NCBI GenBank assembly: GCA_036555065.1
Contig: DATBLZ010000081.1
Coordinates: 12,701-76,700 of the forward strand
Direction: 5' to 3'
DNA length: 64,000 nucleotides
From: DATBLZ01 sp036555065
GTDB lineage: Bacteria > Pseudomonadota > Gammaproteobacteria > Steroidobacterales > Rariloculaceae
Position numbers and translations under genes: made by a program. Of the stretch, positions 50,683-59,633 are shown piece after piece (position 1 is the first letter of the stretch; each line of letters opens with the position of its first letter). Under the pieces are notes generated by a model. The model did no database searches, was not told where the DNA came from, and saw only the letters and a program-made list of their open reading frames with translations.

Positions 50683-52442
50683 TGTTCGCCCGCGGCCGCG
50701 ACCGGAACTGGGCCTGGATCGCCGCGTTCGTCGGCGCGTACGCGCTCGTCGCCGTGTTCGTCGGCAATTCTTACTACCAGCTCATCATGACGGTCGTGCT
50801 CGTTTGGGCCGTCATGGGTCTCGCCTGGAACCTGCTGAGCGGCTATAGCGGCCTCGTCTCGTTCGGCCACGCCGCGTTCTTCGGGCTCGGCGCGTACTTC
50901 GTCGTGCTCGCGCAGATCGAGTGGCAACTGAGCCCCTGGCTCGGCATCCCGGCCGCAAGCATTCTCGGTGGCATCGCGGGACTCGTCGTCGGCCTGCCGA
51001 CGTTTCGCCTGCGCGGACACTATTTCGCGCTCGCGATGCTCGCCTATCCCCTCGCCCTCCTCTATGTGTTCGAGTGGCTCGGCTATCAAGAGGTCGCGGT
51101 GCCGATGATGCGCGCGTCACCGACCGCGTATCTGCAGTTCGCCGACGGGCGCATTTATATATTCGTGGCGCTCGCGCTCACGCTCGGCGCCATGGTGCTG
51201 ACGCGCGTGCTCGAGCGCTCCCGCTACGGAATGGCGCTGCTCGCGATCAAACAGGACGAAATCGCCGCCGAGGCAGCCGGCATCGATACGCTGGCATGGA
51301 AGCTCCGCGCGATCACGTTGAGCGGCGCGCTCGCTGCGGCGATCGGCGGCTTCTACGCCGTCGTGCAGCTCGTCGTGACGCCGCTGTCGGTGTTCGGCGT
51401 GCTCGTGTCCGCACAAGCGCTCATCGTTGCGATGTTCGGCGGCGTCGGCACGGTCTGGGGGCCGATCATCGGCGCGCTCACGCTCGTGCCCTTGAGCGCG
51501 TTCCTCGATGCGAAGCTCGCCGAGGTCCTGCCGGGCATTCAGGGCGTCGTCTACGGCGTTGCGATCATCGCCGTCGTCATGCTCGCGCCCGAAGGCGTGT
51601 TCTGGAAAGTTCGCGACCTCGTGGCCGGACGCGGCATGTCCGCGCGCGCGAATTACACGCCGCCTGGAACCGCCCCGCCCATCGATTTCGCGCCGCGGCC
51701 CGCACGCGATGGCGCACCGATCCTCGCGGTCCGCGGTCTCGCGAAATCCTTCGGCGGCCTCAAAGCCGTGGACGATGTCTCGCTCGACGTGCGGCGCGGC
51801 GAGATCCTCGGCATCATCGGGCCGAACGGCGCCGGCAAAACGACGCTGTTCAACCTCTTGAACGGCTTCATCGCTGCGGACGCGGGCTCGATCACGCTCG
51901 AGGGCATGGATATCACGCGCCGGCGGCCCAGCACGCGCTGCCGCCTCGGCATCGGACGCACGTTTCAGGTCGTAAAGCCGTTCCGCCGCATGTCGATCGC
52001 CGACAACGTCATCGTCGGCGCGCTTGCGCACACGCGCACGGATGCCGAGGCACGCGCGCTCGCGCACGCTGCGCTCGTCGAGCTCGGGATTAGCCAGGAC
52101 TCGCATCTGCCGGCCGGCGAGATCACGAACAAAGAGCTGCGTCTCATGGAGCTTGCGCGCGCGCTCGCGTCGCGCCCGAAGCTGCTGCTGCTCGACGAGA
52201 TCTTCGCCGGCTTGAGCGCGGCCGAGATCGAGGAGCTCATGGCGCCGATTCGTAGGCTCTGCGCAGCGGGCCTTACGATCGTCATCATCGAGCACACGAT
52301 GCAAGCGATGGTCCAGCTCGTCGACCGGTTCGTCGTGCTCGACCACGGCGCCGTGCTCGCCGCGGGGTCGCCGGACGAGATCACGCGCAACCCCGCGGTC
52401 ATCGAGGCCTACCTCGGCAAGAAGTGGCTCACGCATGGCTGA
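50682..52442 (+). CDS. Fused LivM permease and LivG ATPase
   Basis: A 586-residue fusion. Residues 1-310 are a LivM-type permease (SGYSGLVSFGHAAFFGLGAYF, ERSRYGMALLAIKQDEIAAEAAGI). After a Pro-rich linker a LivG-type ATPase begins near residue 345: Walker A GPNGAGKTT, Walker B LLLLDEIFAGLS and H-loop IIEHTMQ. The signature region reads LPAGEITNKELRLMELARAL rather than LSGGQ, a variant known in this subfamily. It overlaps livF by 8 bp. Confidence 0.9.
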   Translation: MFARGRDRNWAWIAAFVGAYALVAVFVGNSYYQLIMTVVLVWAVMGLAWNLLSGYSGLVSFGHAAFFGLGAYFVVLAQIEWQLSPWLGIPAASILGGIAGLVVGLPTFRLRGHYFALAMLAYPLALLYVFEWLGYQEVAVPMMRASPTAYLQFADGRIYIFVALALTLGAMVLTRVLERSRYGMALLAIKQDEIAAEAAGIDTLAWKLRAITLSGALAAAIGGFYAVVQLVVTPLSVFGVLVSAQALIVAMFGGVGTVWGPIIGALTLVPLSAFLDAKLAEVLPGIQGVVYGVAIIAVVMLAPEGVFWKVRDLVAGRGMSARANYTPPGTAPPIDFAPRPARDGAPILAVRGLAKSFGGLKAVDDVSLDVRRGEILGIIGPNGAGKTTLFNLLNGFIAADAGSITLEGMDITRRRPSTRCRLGIGRTFQVVKPFRRMSIADNVIVGALAHTRTDAEARALAHAALVELGISQDSHLPAGEITNKELRLMELARALASRPKLLLLDEIFAGLSAAEIEELMAPIRRLCAAGLTIVIIEHTMQAMVQLVDRFVVLDHGAVLAAGSPDEITRNPAVIEAYLGKKWLTHG

Positions 52443-53160
52443 GCAATCGCCGCTTCTCGAGATCAAGAGCCTCGATGCCGGGTACGGGGGACTGCCCGTG
52501 CTGCACGGCATTTCGCTGCGCGTCGAGCGCGCCGAGCTCGTCGTCGTCGTCGGCCCCAACGGCGCGGGGAAATCGACGCTCTTCAAAACGATTTCCGGCA
52601 TCGTGACGCCGACGGCGGGCAAGATCGCTTTCGACGGCGAGAATCTGCTCGCCGTGCCGCCGCACGCGCGCGCGCACTTAGGGATCGCGCACGTGCCCGA
52701 GGGCCGCCAGGTGTTTCCGTCCCTGTCGGTCCACGAGAATCTCGAGATCGGCGCATCGACGCGCGCGGGCCGCACTGCCTGGAACGAGAATCGCGAGAAG
52801 ATCTACACGCTCTTCCCGATCCTCGCCGAGCGCGGTCGACAGCTTGCGGGCACGCTGTCGGGCGGCGAGCAGCAAATGCTCGCGATCGGCCGCGGTCTCG
52901 CCTCGGCACCGAAGCTCTTGATGCTCGACGAGCCGTCGATGGGGCTTGCGCCCGCTGTCGCCGATGAGATCTTCGAGCGCATCGTCGCAATTCATCGCGA
53001 CACGCACGTGAGCGTGCTGCTCGTCGAGCAGCGCGTCGCCGAGGCTCTGCACTTCGCGACGCGAGGCTATGTATTGGAGACCGGCAAGGTTATCCTTGAA
53101 GGCGATAACAAAGCCTTGGCCGACACGGCTCGGATTCGCCGGGCGTATCTCGGAATGTAG
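52435..53160 (+). CDS. livF: ABC transporter ATPase LivF
   Basis: A 241-residue ATPase: Walker A GPNGAGKST, signature LSGGEQQMLAIGRGL, Walker B LLMLDEPSMGLAP and VLLVEQRVAEAL. The HVPEGRQVFPSLSVHENLEIGA segment is typical of LivF. It is the second nucleotide-binding domain of the transporter, pairing with the fused LivG domain. The binding protein gene follows 10 bp later. Confidence 0.92.
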   Translation: MAEQSPLLEIKSLDAGYGGLPVLHGISLRVERAELVVVVGPNGAGKSTLFKTISGIVTPTAGKIAFDGENLLAVPPHARAHLGIAHVPEGRQVFPSLSVHENLEIGASTRAGRTAWNENREKIYTLFPILAERGRQLAGTLSGGEQQMLAIGRGLASAPKLLMLDEPSMGLAPAVADEIFERIVAIHRDTHVSVLLVEQRVAEALHFATRGYVLETGKVILEGDNKALADTARIRRAYLGM

Positions 53161-53170
53161 GGAGCAAGCA

Positions 53171-54406
53171 ATGCGCGGCGCGCGACCCATCACCGCCCGC
53201 CTCCGGTTCGCTTTGGCGGTGCTGCTCGCGGCGTTCGCCTCGACCGCGGCGGCGCAGGATCCCGTCAAGATCGCCTTGATCGTGCCATTGTCGGGTGCGT
53301 GGGCCAGACCCGGCCAAGTCATGCGCAGCGCCGCCGAGATGGCCGTCGAGCACATCAACGCGCAGGGCGGCATTGCCGCGCTCGGCGGCGCAGAGCTTAA
53401 GCTCGTCGTGTTCGACGCCGGCGACAGCGTCGAGCGCGCGAAAAATGCCGCGCAACGCATGGTCGCCGAGCACCCGGACCTCGCCGGCGCCACGGGCGCT
53501 TACTTGAGCTCGTTCACGCTCGCGGTATCGGAGGTCACCGAGCGCGCGGAGCTGCCGCTCGTCACCTTGTCGTACTCCGATCTCATCACGAGCCGCGGAT
53601 TCCGTTACATCTTCCAGACGTCGGCGACGGGCGACCGCCAAGCAACGAGCGCGTTGCCGATCCTCATGGCGCTCGGGGCCGCCGCGGGCGCCGCGCGACC
53701 CACGCGCCTCGGCATCGTCATGGACAGCACGGCGGCCTCGGTCGCGTTCGTCAAGCCGATCAAGGAAGGCAACGTGCTCGCGGACCTCGGCCTTACGCTC
53801 GTCGTCGACGAGACCTTCACGCCGCCGCTCGCGAATGCGACGCCGTTGATCCAGCGCGTGCGCGCCGCGCGTCCCGACCTGCTGCTGCTCCTGCCGACGG
53901 CGATCTCCGACTCGAAGCTGCTGCTCGAGAAGATGAACGAGTTCGGGCTTGGGCAGGGTCGGTTGCCGACGGTCTCGAACGGCGCGGCGATGGGCGAGCC
54001 GGACTTGCGCGCCAACATGAGCGCCGAGCAGCTCGAAGGCGTCATGTCGATCGTCGCCAACTGGAACGTCAAAGGCGAGGAAGCCCTGAGCACGGAGTTC
54101 ATGGCCCGCAGCGGCGAGCCGTGGCTCACGCAAAATCCGATCTGCGCCTACGGCCACGTCTGGATCCTCAAGACCGCGCTCGAGGCGGCGGGCTCCGCCG
54201 ACCGCAACGCCGTCGCGCAAGCCATTCGCGAAATGGACGTCACCGACGGACCGGCCCGGTACTTCCCCGGCGGACGCGTCCGTTTCGACGAGCACGGCCG
54301 GCGCATCGACGCAAGCTTGCTCGTCATCCAGTGGCAAAACGGCGAAGCGAAGACCGTCTATCCCGCGGAAGCGGCGCTCGCAACCCCGATTTGGCCGACG
54401 CGCTGA
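53171..54406 (+). CDS. Periplasmic substrate-binding protein of the HAAT transporter (LivK-like)
   Basis: A 411-residue protein; the ATG at 53171 has GGGAGC 7 bp upstream and opens a signal peptide (MRGARPITARLRFALAVLLA to TAAAQ). Type I periplasmic-binding fold: VKIALIVPLSGAWARPGQVM, AAEMAVEHINAQGGI, VTLSYSDLITSRGFRYIFQTSATG (positions about 130-155). It delivers the ligand to the LivH/LivM-G/LivF complex. The ligand is not deducible. Confidence 0.9.
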   Translation: MRGARPITARLRFALAVLLAAFASTAAAQDPVKIALIVPLSGAWARPGQVMRSAAEMAVEHINAQGGIAALGGAELKLVVFDAGDSVERAKNAAQRMVAEHPDLAGATGAYLSSFTLAVSEVTERAELPLVTLSYSDLITSRGFRYIFQTSATGDRQATSALPILMALGAAAGAARPTRLGIVMDSTAASVAFVKPIKEGNVLADLGLTLVVDETFTPPLANATPLIQRVRAARPDLLLLLPTAISDSKLLLEKMNEFGLGQGRLPTVSNGAAMGEPDLRANMSAEQLEGVMSIVANWNVKGEEALSTEFMARSGEPWLTQNPICAYGHVWILKTALEAAGSADRNAVAQAIREMDVTDGPARYFPGGRVRFDEHGRRIDASLLVIQWQNGEAKTVYPAEAALATPIWPTR

Positions 54407-54441
54407 TTCCGCTTCGTTTTTACCTCCAAGGAGAATAGAGA

Positions 54442-54837
54442 ATGAATGATGAGCTGTTCCAAAAAGGCCTCGCGATTCGCAAATCCGTGCTCGGCGCCGA
54501 ATTCGTCGAGAAAGCGATCGCTTCGGCGGATGATTTCAACATGCCGCTCCAGCGTCTCGTGACCGAGTACTGTTGGGGCGCGTGCTGGGGACGCGAGGGC
54601 CTGCCGAAGAAGATCAGAAGCCTCCTCAATATCGCGATGATCAGCTGCTTGAATCGCAATCATGAGCTCAAGCTCCACGTCAAAGGCGCGATTCGCAACG
54701 GCTGCACGAAGGACGAGATTCGCGAGGTTCTGCTGCAGGTTGCGATCTATGGCGGCGTCCCCGCGGCCGTCGATTCCTTCCGCGTCGCGAAGGAAGCGCT
54801 CGGCGAGCTCGAAAAGGAACAGCCGCGCCGTGCGTAG
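54442..54837 (+). CDS. Carboxymuconolactone decarboxylase (CMD/AhpD-fold) family protein
   Basis: A 131-residue protein with AAGGAGAATAGAG before the ATG. FNMPLQRLVTEYCWGACWGREGLP and RSLLNIAMISCLNRNHELKLHVKGAIRNG (about 32-85) with VLLQVAIYGGVPAAVDSF match 4-carboxymuconolactone decarboxylase-like proteins. The catalytic-type His in HELKLHVKGA is kept. In the cluster it fits lactone or ring-cleavage product processing. It overlaps the aldehyde dehydrogenase start by 8 bp. Confidence 0.88.
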   Translation: MNDELFQKGLAIRKSVLGAEFVEKAIASADDFNMPLQRLVTEYCWGACWGREGLPKKIRSLLNIAMISCLNRNHELKLHVKGAIRNGCTKDEIREVLLQVAIYGGVPAAVDSFRVAKEALGELEKEQPRRA

Positions 54838-56308
54838 ATATCAGATGCTCATCGGAGGCGAGCGCGTCGACGCCCTGTCCGGCGAGCATTTCGAGTCGTT
54901 CAACCCGTTCACGGGCAAGCCTTGGGCGCTGATTCCACGCGGCACGGCGGCCGACGTCGACCGCGCCGTCGCGGCGGCGCGCGCCGCATTCCACGATCCG
55001 GCGTGGCGGAGCCTCACGGCCACGCAGCGCGGCGTGCTGCTCCACCGGCTCGGCGATCTCGTTGCGGCCCATGCCGATGAGCTCGCCGAGCTCGAGACGC
55101 GCGACAACGGCAAGCTTATCAACGAGATGAGCGCGCAGCTCCACTATTTGCCGCAGTGGTTTCACTACTTCGGCGGGCTCGCCGACAAGATCGAGGGCCG
55201 CGTGATTCCGATCGACCGGCCCGGAATGTTCAACTTCACGCTCGAGGAGCCGCTCGGTGTCGTTGCCGCGATCACGCCCTGGAACTCGCCGCTGATGCTC
55301 GGCGGCTGGAAGTTGGCGCCCGCGCTCGCGGCCGGAAACACGTTCGTCTGGAAACCGTCGGAGCACTCCTCGGTCTCGGCGCTCGAGCTCGCCAAGCTCT
55401 TCGCCGAGGCGGGCCTCCCGCCCGGCGTCGTCAACGTCGTCACGGGTTTCGGCCACGAGATCGGCGATGCGCTCGTCGGTCACAAGCACGTCGCCAAGGT
55501 CGCGTTCACGGGCGGCGACGCCACCGGCGCCCGCGTCTATGCGACGGCGGCGCGCGAGATCAAGCCCGTGACGCTCGAGCTCGGCGGCAAATCGGCCAAC
55601 ATCGTGTTTGCCGATGCCGATTTCGACAGCGCGCTCAAGGGCGTCGTCTCGGGCATCTTTGCCGCCACCGGCCAGACCTGCGTCGCGGGCTCGCGGGCGC
55701 TCATTCAGCGCTCCATCTGCGACGAGTTCGTGGAGCGTTTCGTTGCGTTCGCGCGCACGGCGAAGATGGGCGACCCGTTGAACCGGGCGACACAGGTGGG
55801 CCCGATCACGACGCGCGCTCAATACCAAAAGGTGCTCGACTACATCGAAATCGCGAAACGCGAAGGTGCGCGTTGCGTGCTCGGCGGCGGCCCGGCCAAG
55901 CGCCCCGAATGCGGCGACGGTTGGTTCGTCGAGCCGACCGTGTTCGTCGACGTCAAGCCCGACATGCGCATCGCGCAGGAGGAGGTCTTCGGCCCCGTGC
56001 TCGGCATCATCCCGTTCGACGACGACGAGGAGGCGATCGCGATCGCCAATAACTCGCTTTACGGCCTCGCTGCCGGCGTCTGGACGAAGGATATCGGCCG
56101 CTGCCTCAAGATGGCCAAGCGCATCGAGGCCGGCACCGTTTGGATCAACACCTATCGAGTCAGCAGCTACCTGTCGCCGTTCGGCGGCTACAAGCGCTCC
56201 GGGTTCGGCCGCGAAAGCGGCCTATTCGCCATTCGCGAATATCTGCAGGAAAAGAGCGTCTGGATCGATACGAGCGGTCAAACACCAAATCCATTCATCA
56301 CGCGCTAA
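54830..56308 (+). CDS. Aldehyde dehydrogenase
   Basis: A 492-residue NAD(P)-dependent enzyme from GTG 54830 (ATG 54845 is an alternative). The motifs are complete: PWNSPLMLGGWKLAPALAAG (Asn and cofactor site), FTGGDATG, LELGGKSANIVF (general-base Glu) and GQTCVAGSR (nucleophile Cys). The C-terminus FGGYKRSGFGRESG is typical. It would oxidise a semialdehyde such as that made by the dehydrogenase at 47363. Longer upstream frames are shadows of the CMD gene. Confidence 0.92.
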   Translation: MRRYQMLIGGERVDALSGEHFESFNPFTGKPWALIPRGTAADVDRAVAAARAAFHDPAWRSLTATQRGVLLHRLGDLVAAHADELAELETRDNGKLINEMSAQLHYLPQWFHYFGGLADKIEGRVIPIDRPGMFNFTLEEPLGVVAAITPWNSPLMLGGWKLAPALAAGNTFVWKPSEHSSVSALELAKLFAEAGLPPGVVNVVTGFGHEIGDALVGHKHVAKVAFTGGDATGARVYATAAREIKPVTLELGGKSANIVFADADFDSALKGVVSGIFAATGQTCVAGSRALIQRSICDEFVERFVAFARTAKMGDPLNRATQVGPITTRAQYQKVLDYIEIAKREGARCVLGGGPAKRPECGDGWFVEPTVFVDVKPDMRIAQEEVFGPVLGIIPFDDDEEAIAIANNSLYGLAAGVWTKDIGRCLKMAKRIEAGTVWINTYRVSSYLSPFGGYKRSGFGRESGLFAIREYLQEKSVWIDTSGQTPNPFITR

Positions 56309-56318
56309 GAGCGAAACG

Positions 56319-57119
56319 ATGAGCAAAAAGAGCTACGCGATCTATGCAATCAAGTACGCCGAGGTCGCGCGCAAAGCGCACGCGAACTTCATCGACGGCG
56401 ATCCTCATGAGAACGGCGACATGCCGCTCAACTACTACGTGTGGGCGATCGTCGGGCGCGGCCGCACGGTCGTCGTCGATACCGGGTTTAACCGAAAGAT
56501 GGGAAAGAAACGCGGCAGAACCGTGACAAAACCCGTCGAGGAAGGCTTGCGCGCGATCGGCGCCGAGGCGAAAGACGTCGCCGATGTCGTCATCACGCAC
56601 ATGCACTACGATCATTGCGGCAACGACGATCTCTTCGCCGGAGCGCGCTACCATCTGCAGGATCTCGAGATGGAGTACGCGACCGGGCGCTGCATGTGTC
56701 ATCGCGAAATGAGCCGAGCGTTCGAGGCCGCCGACGTCGCGCGCATGGTGCATCGTGTCTTCGACGGCCGCGTTCAGTTCCACTCCGGTGTCGACGAGAT
56801 CGCGCCCGGAATCACGGTCCACCATATCGGCGGACACACGAAAGGCTTACAGTGCGTGCGCGTCGAGACCGAGCGCGGCGCCGTCGTGCTCGCCTCCGAT
56901 GCGAGCCATTTCTATGCGCACATGGAGCAGAACCGCGCGTTTCCGATTCTCTACAATCTCGGCGACCTGCTCGAGGGCTACCGAACGCTGCGCAAGCTCG
57001 CGAGCTCGGATCGGCACATCATTCCGGGGCACGACCCGCTCGTGATCGCGCGCTACCCCGCGGCGAGCCGCGCGACGACAGGGTGGATCGCGCGCGTCGA
57101 CGCCGACCCGCGCGCCTAG
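56319..57119 (+). CDS. MBL-fold hydrolase (lactonase-like)
   Basis: A 266-residue metallo-beta-lactamase-fold protein. The zinc motif THMHYDHCGN (HxHxDH), GGHTKGLQ, ASDASHFYAH and a final IPGHDP supply the two-metal ligands. N-acyl-homoserine lactonases of the AttM/AiiA group share this layout, and the context suits hydrolysis of a pathway lactone. It is last in the operon, 10 bp after the aldehyde dehydrogenase, and its stop overlaps the convergent parA-like gene by 4 bp. Confidence 0.87.
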   Translation: MSKKSYAIYAIKYAEVARKAHANFIDGDPHENGDMPLNYYVWAIVGRGRTVVVDTGFNRKMGKKRGRTVTKPVEEGLRAIGAEAKDVADVVITHMHYDHCGNDDLFAGARYHLQDLEMEYATGRCMCHREMSRAFEAADVARMVHRVFDGRVQFHSGVDEIAPGITVHHIGGHTKGLQCVRVETERGAVVLASDASHFYAHMEQNRAFPILYNLGDLLEGYRTLRKLASSDRHIIPGHDPLVIARYPAASRATTGWIARVDADPRA

Positions 57120-57895
57120 GTCGCCTGCTGAACGAGATTCGGCTCGTAGGCGGCCGCGAGCCGCTCGTCGATCTCGCGCCACAGGGATCGATAGATGTCG
57201 GCCGCAGGGCTGCGCGGGGCGAAAATCTCGACGGGTGCGCGGCGCACCGCGACCTGCTCGAACGCCGTGTTGTACGGCACTTCGGTTTGCAGAATGAACG
57301 GGAACTCCGCACGCAGCTGCTCGGCCGTCTCCTTGTGAAGCTTCCTGCGCCGATCGATCATCGAGAAAAACGGCAACAACTGGAGATCGTGCCACTGCCG
57401 CACCTCGATGAAATCGACGAGCTGGCGCAGGGTGCGCACGGAAAGCGGCGACGGCGCGAGCGGCACGATCAGCGCATCGGCGGCGTGCAGTATGTTCTCG
57501 GCGATGACCGAGATGCCCGGCGCACAATCGAGCACCAAGCACGCGTGCGTGCGATGCAGCGGTACCATGAGCTTCAACAACTGCTTCGCGGGATTGCGCT
57601 TCTGCCCAAACCGCTCGTCGAAGTGCCGGTACGAGAAATCCGATGGCAATAAGTCGAGATTCGGATAGTCGGTCTCTTTGATGAGATCCGACGTCGACGC
57701 GTCACCGCGCATGAGGTCCTTGACGCGGGCTTTGATCTTCGCGCGACGGCGCAAGATGTACGTCGACGCCGCTTGTGGGTCGAGATCCCAGAGCAACGTT
57801 CTCCAGCCCTCGGCCGCGGAGCGGTATGCGAGGTTTACGGCCGTCGTGGTCTTACCGACGCCGCCCTTGATGTTGTAGACGCCCAGGATTTCCAT
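57116..57895 (-). CDS. ParA/MinD-type ATPase, orphan
   Basis: A 259-residue P-loop ATPase from ATG 57895 (MEILGVYNIKGGVGKTTTAV). The deviant Walker A KGGVGKTT, Walker A' LLWDLDPQAAS and Walker B LVLDCAPG are present. No ParB gene or parS-like site lies next to it, so it may position another cargo or have a non-segregation role. A TTG at 57940 in frame is less likely as start. Its 5' end is 29 bp from the divergent CHAD gene. Confidence 0.88.
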   Translation of the reverse strand: MEILGVYNIKGGVGKTTTAVNLAYRSAAEGWRTLLWDLDPQAASTYILRRRAKIKARVKDLMRGDASTSDLIKETDYPNLDLLPSDFSYRHFDERFGQKRNPAKQLLKLMVPLHRTHACLVLDCAPGISVIAENILHAADALIVPLAPSPLSVRTLRQLVDFIEVRQWHDLQLLPFFSMIDRRRKLHKETAEQLRAEFPFILQTEVPYNTAFEQVAVRRAPVEIFAPRSPAADIYRSLWREIDERLAAAYEPNLVQQAT

Positions 57896-57924
57896 TTCTT
57901 TTGAATTATTAGTGTCACATTGAT

Positions 57925-58845
57925 ATGGTGACCCATTCAATGGCCTCAGAACAACGCTATGCGGACGGCCTCACGCCCGCCGATCCCCTGCTCGCGCTTG
58001 CAGGCAACATCTTCAAATGCGAAGCCGCGTCTCTGCGCGAGCACCTTCGGCCGCAGACGGGCATTCCGGATCCCGAGGAGATTCATCAGGCGCGCATCGC
58101 CGTGCGCCGTATTCGCGTAGCGCTGCGCGCGTTCCGCGGCTTCATGCCCGCGCATGCGGGAGAGTTTCGTCCGGAGTTTCGTTGGCTTGGGCAGGTGCTC
58201 GGCGAAGCCCGCGACCTCGACGTGTACGCCGAAAGTCTCAAGGCAAGCGGCGCAGGCACGGCCGCCATCCGCGCCAAGATCGAAAAGGGTCTCGAGCGAG
58301 CGCGTGCCGAGGCATACGATCACTTGCGCTCGCTGCTTTCCTCGGACCGTTTCGCGAAGCTCACGAGGAAATTCGCGGACTTCGTCGAGACCGAGCCCCC
58401 ACGGGGAGTGCAGCGGCGCTGGCGGTCGCTGCGGATTCGCGACGCCGTGCGCGGCGACTTGCGCGAAAGCCTCAAGCGCGTGCTCAAGCTCGGCCGAAAA
58501 GTAGACAACGATTCGCCGCCCGAGAAGCTCCACAAGCTGCGTATTCGCGCGAAGCGCCTGCGCTACGAATCGGAATTTTACATGGACCTCTACCCGGAGC
58601 TCCGCGATCTTACGAAGGGCACGAAGCAACTGCAGGATCTGCTCGGCTCATACCGTGATGCCTGCAATGCGGCGGACCGCTTGCGCGCGTTCGCGCGCCG
58701 TTCCAAAAGCTCGCCGGCCACTAAAGCCGCGATCGCGCCGCTGATTCGTGCGCAGAACGAGAGCGCGGCCGAGATTCGGCGGCGTTTCCCCGCGGCGTGG
58801 CGGCGGTTCGAGAAAGTCGCCGACCGAGCGAAGCTCGATCGTTGA
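57925..58845 (+). CDS. CHAD-domain protein
   Basis: A 306-residue helical, strongly basic protein with the two conserved-histidine helices EEIHQARIAVRRIRVALRAF and EKLHKLRIRAKRLRYESEFY, plus LGEARDLDVY and LLGSYRDACNAADRL. CHAD domains bind inorganic polyphosphate and localise to polyphosphate granules. No CYTH partner domain is fused. Start ATG 57925 or 57940. The divergent ParA may help partition the granules; this link is inference. Confidence 0.88.
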   Translation: MVTHSMASEQRYADGLTPADPLLALAGNIFKCEAASLREHLRPQTGIPDPEEIHQARIAVRRIRVALRAFRGFMPAHAGEFRPEFRWLGQVLGEARDLDVYAESLKASGAGTAAIRAKIEKGLERARAEAYDHLRSLLSSDRFAKLTRKFADFVETEPPRGVQRRWRSLRIRDAVRGDLRESLKRVLKLGRKVDNDSPPEKLHKLRIRAKRLRYESEFYMDLYPELRDLTKGTKQLQDLLGSYRDACNAADRLRAFARRSKSSPATKAAIAPLIRAQNESAAEIRRRFPAAWRRFEKVADRAKLDR

Positions 58846-58850
58846 GCTCG

Positions 58851-59633
58851 ATGCACAAACGCAGCCTCGTCGCGCTCAGCGCCGCCATCGCGATTCTAGC
58901 GGCGCTCCTTGCGTGGACCTTCGTCGGCGATTTCGGTGCCCGCGCAACGCGCACGGTGCGCGTCGTTGCCGCATTTCCGCACGATCCTAAGGCGTTCACG
59001 CAAGGGCTCGTCGTCCACGACGGCAGACTCCTCGAAAGCACCGGGCAGTACGGCGCTTCTTCGTTGCGCCGCGTCGATATTCGAACGGGCCGCGTCGAGA
59101 ACCTGCTGCCGATCGATGCCATGTACTTCGCCGAAGGCATCGCCGTGCTCGACGACCGCGTCTATCAACTCACCTGGCAGAACGGCATCGGCTTCGTCTA
59201 CGACGCGAAAACGTTCGCCGTCGAACGCACGTTTCGTTACACGGGCGAGGGTTGGGGCCTGACGACCGACGGCACGCACCTGATTCTCAGCGACGGCACG
59301 TCGGCATTGCGTTTTCTCGATCCGCAGAACTTTTCGGTCGTGCGCCAAGTGACCGTGACCGACGCCGAGATTCCCGTCGTCCGTATCAACGAGCTCGAAT
59401 ACGTCGAGGGGGAGATCTGGGCCAACATCTGGTACTCGGACCGAATCGCGCGCATCGCGCCGGGCTCGGGCGAAGTCGTGGGCTGGATCGACTTGAGCAC
59501 GCTCTACCCGCGCGCCGGGCGTCCCGACAACGATGTCCTCAACGGCATCGCATACACCCCTGCCGAGCAACGCCTCTTCGTGACCGGCAAGAACTGGCCG
59601 CAGCTCTTCGAGCTCGCGATCGACGGCCTGTAG
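58851..59633 (+). CDS. Glutamine cyclotransferase family protein (exported)
   Basis: A 260-residue protein from ATG 58851, with an N-terminal hydrophobic segment (LVALSAAIAILAALLAWTFV) acting as signal or anchor. The five-bladed propeller segments PHDPKAFTQGLVVHDGRLLESTGQYG, YFAEGIAVLDDRVYQLTWQNG, GEGWGLTTDG and NELEYVEGEIWANIWYSDRIARI are typical of plant-type glutaminyl-peptide cyclotransferase, which forms N-terminal pyroglutamate. It lies 5 bp after the CHAD gene. Confidence 0.88.
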   Translation: MHKRSLVALSAAIAILAALLAWTFVGDFGARATRTVRVVAAFPHDPKAFTQGLVVHDGRLLESTGQYGASSLRRVDIRTGRVENLLPIDAMYFAEGIAVLDDRVYQLTWQNGIGFVYDAKTFAVERTFRYTGEGWGLTTDGTHLILSDGTSALRFLDPQNFSVVRQVTVTDAEIPVVRINELEYVEGEIWANIWYSDRIARIAPGSGEVVGWIDLSTLYPRAGRPDNDVLNGIAYTPAEQRLFVTGKNWPQLFELAIDGL

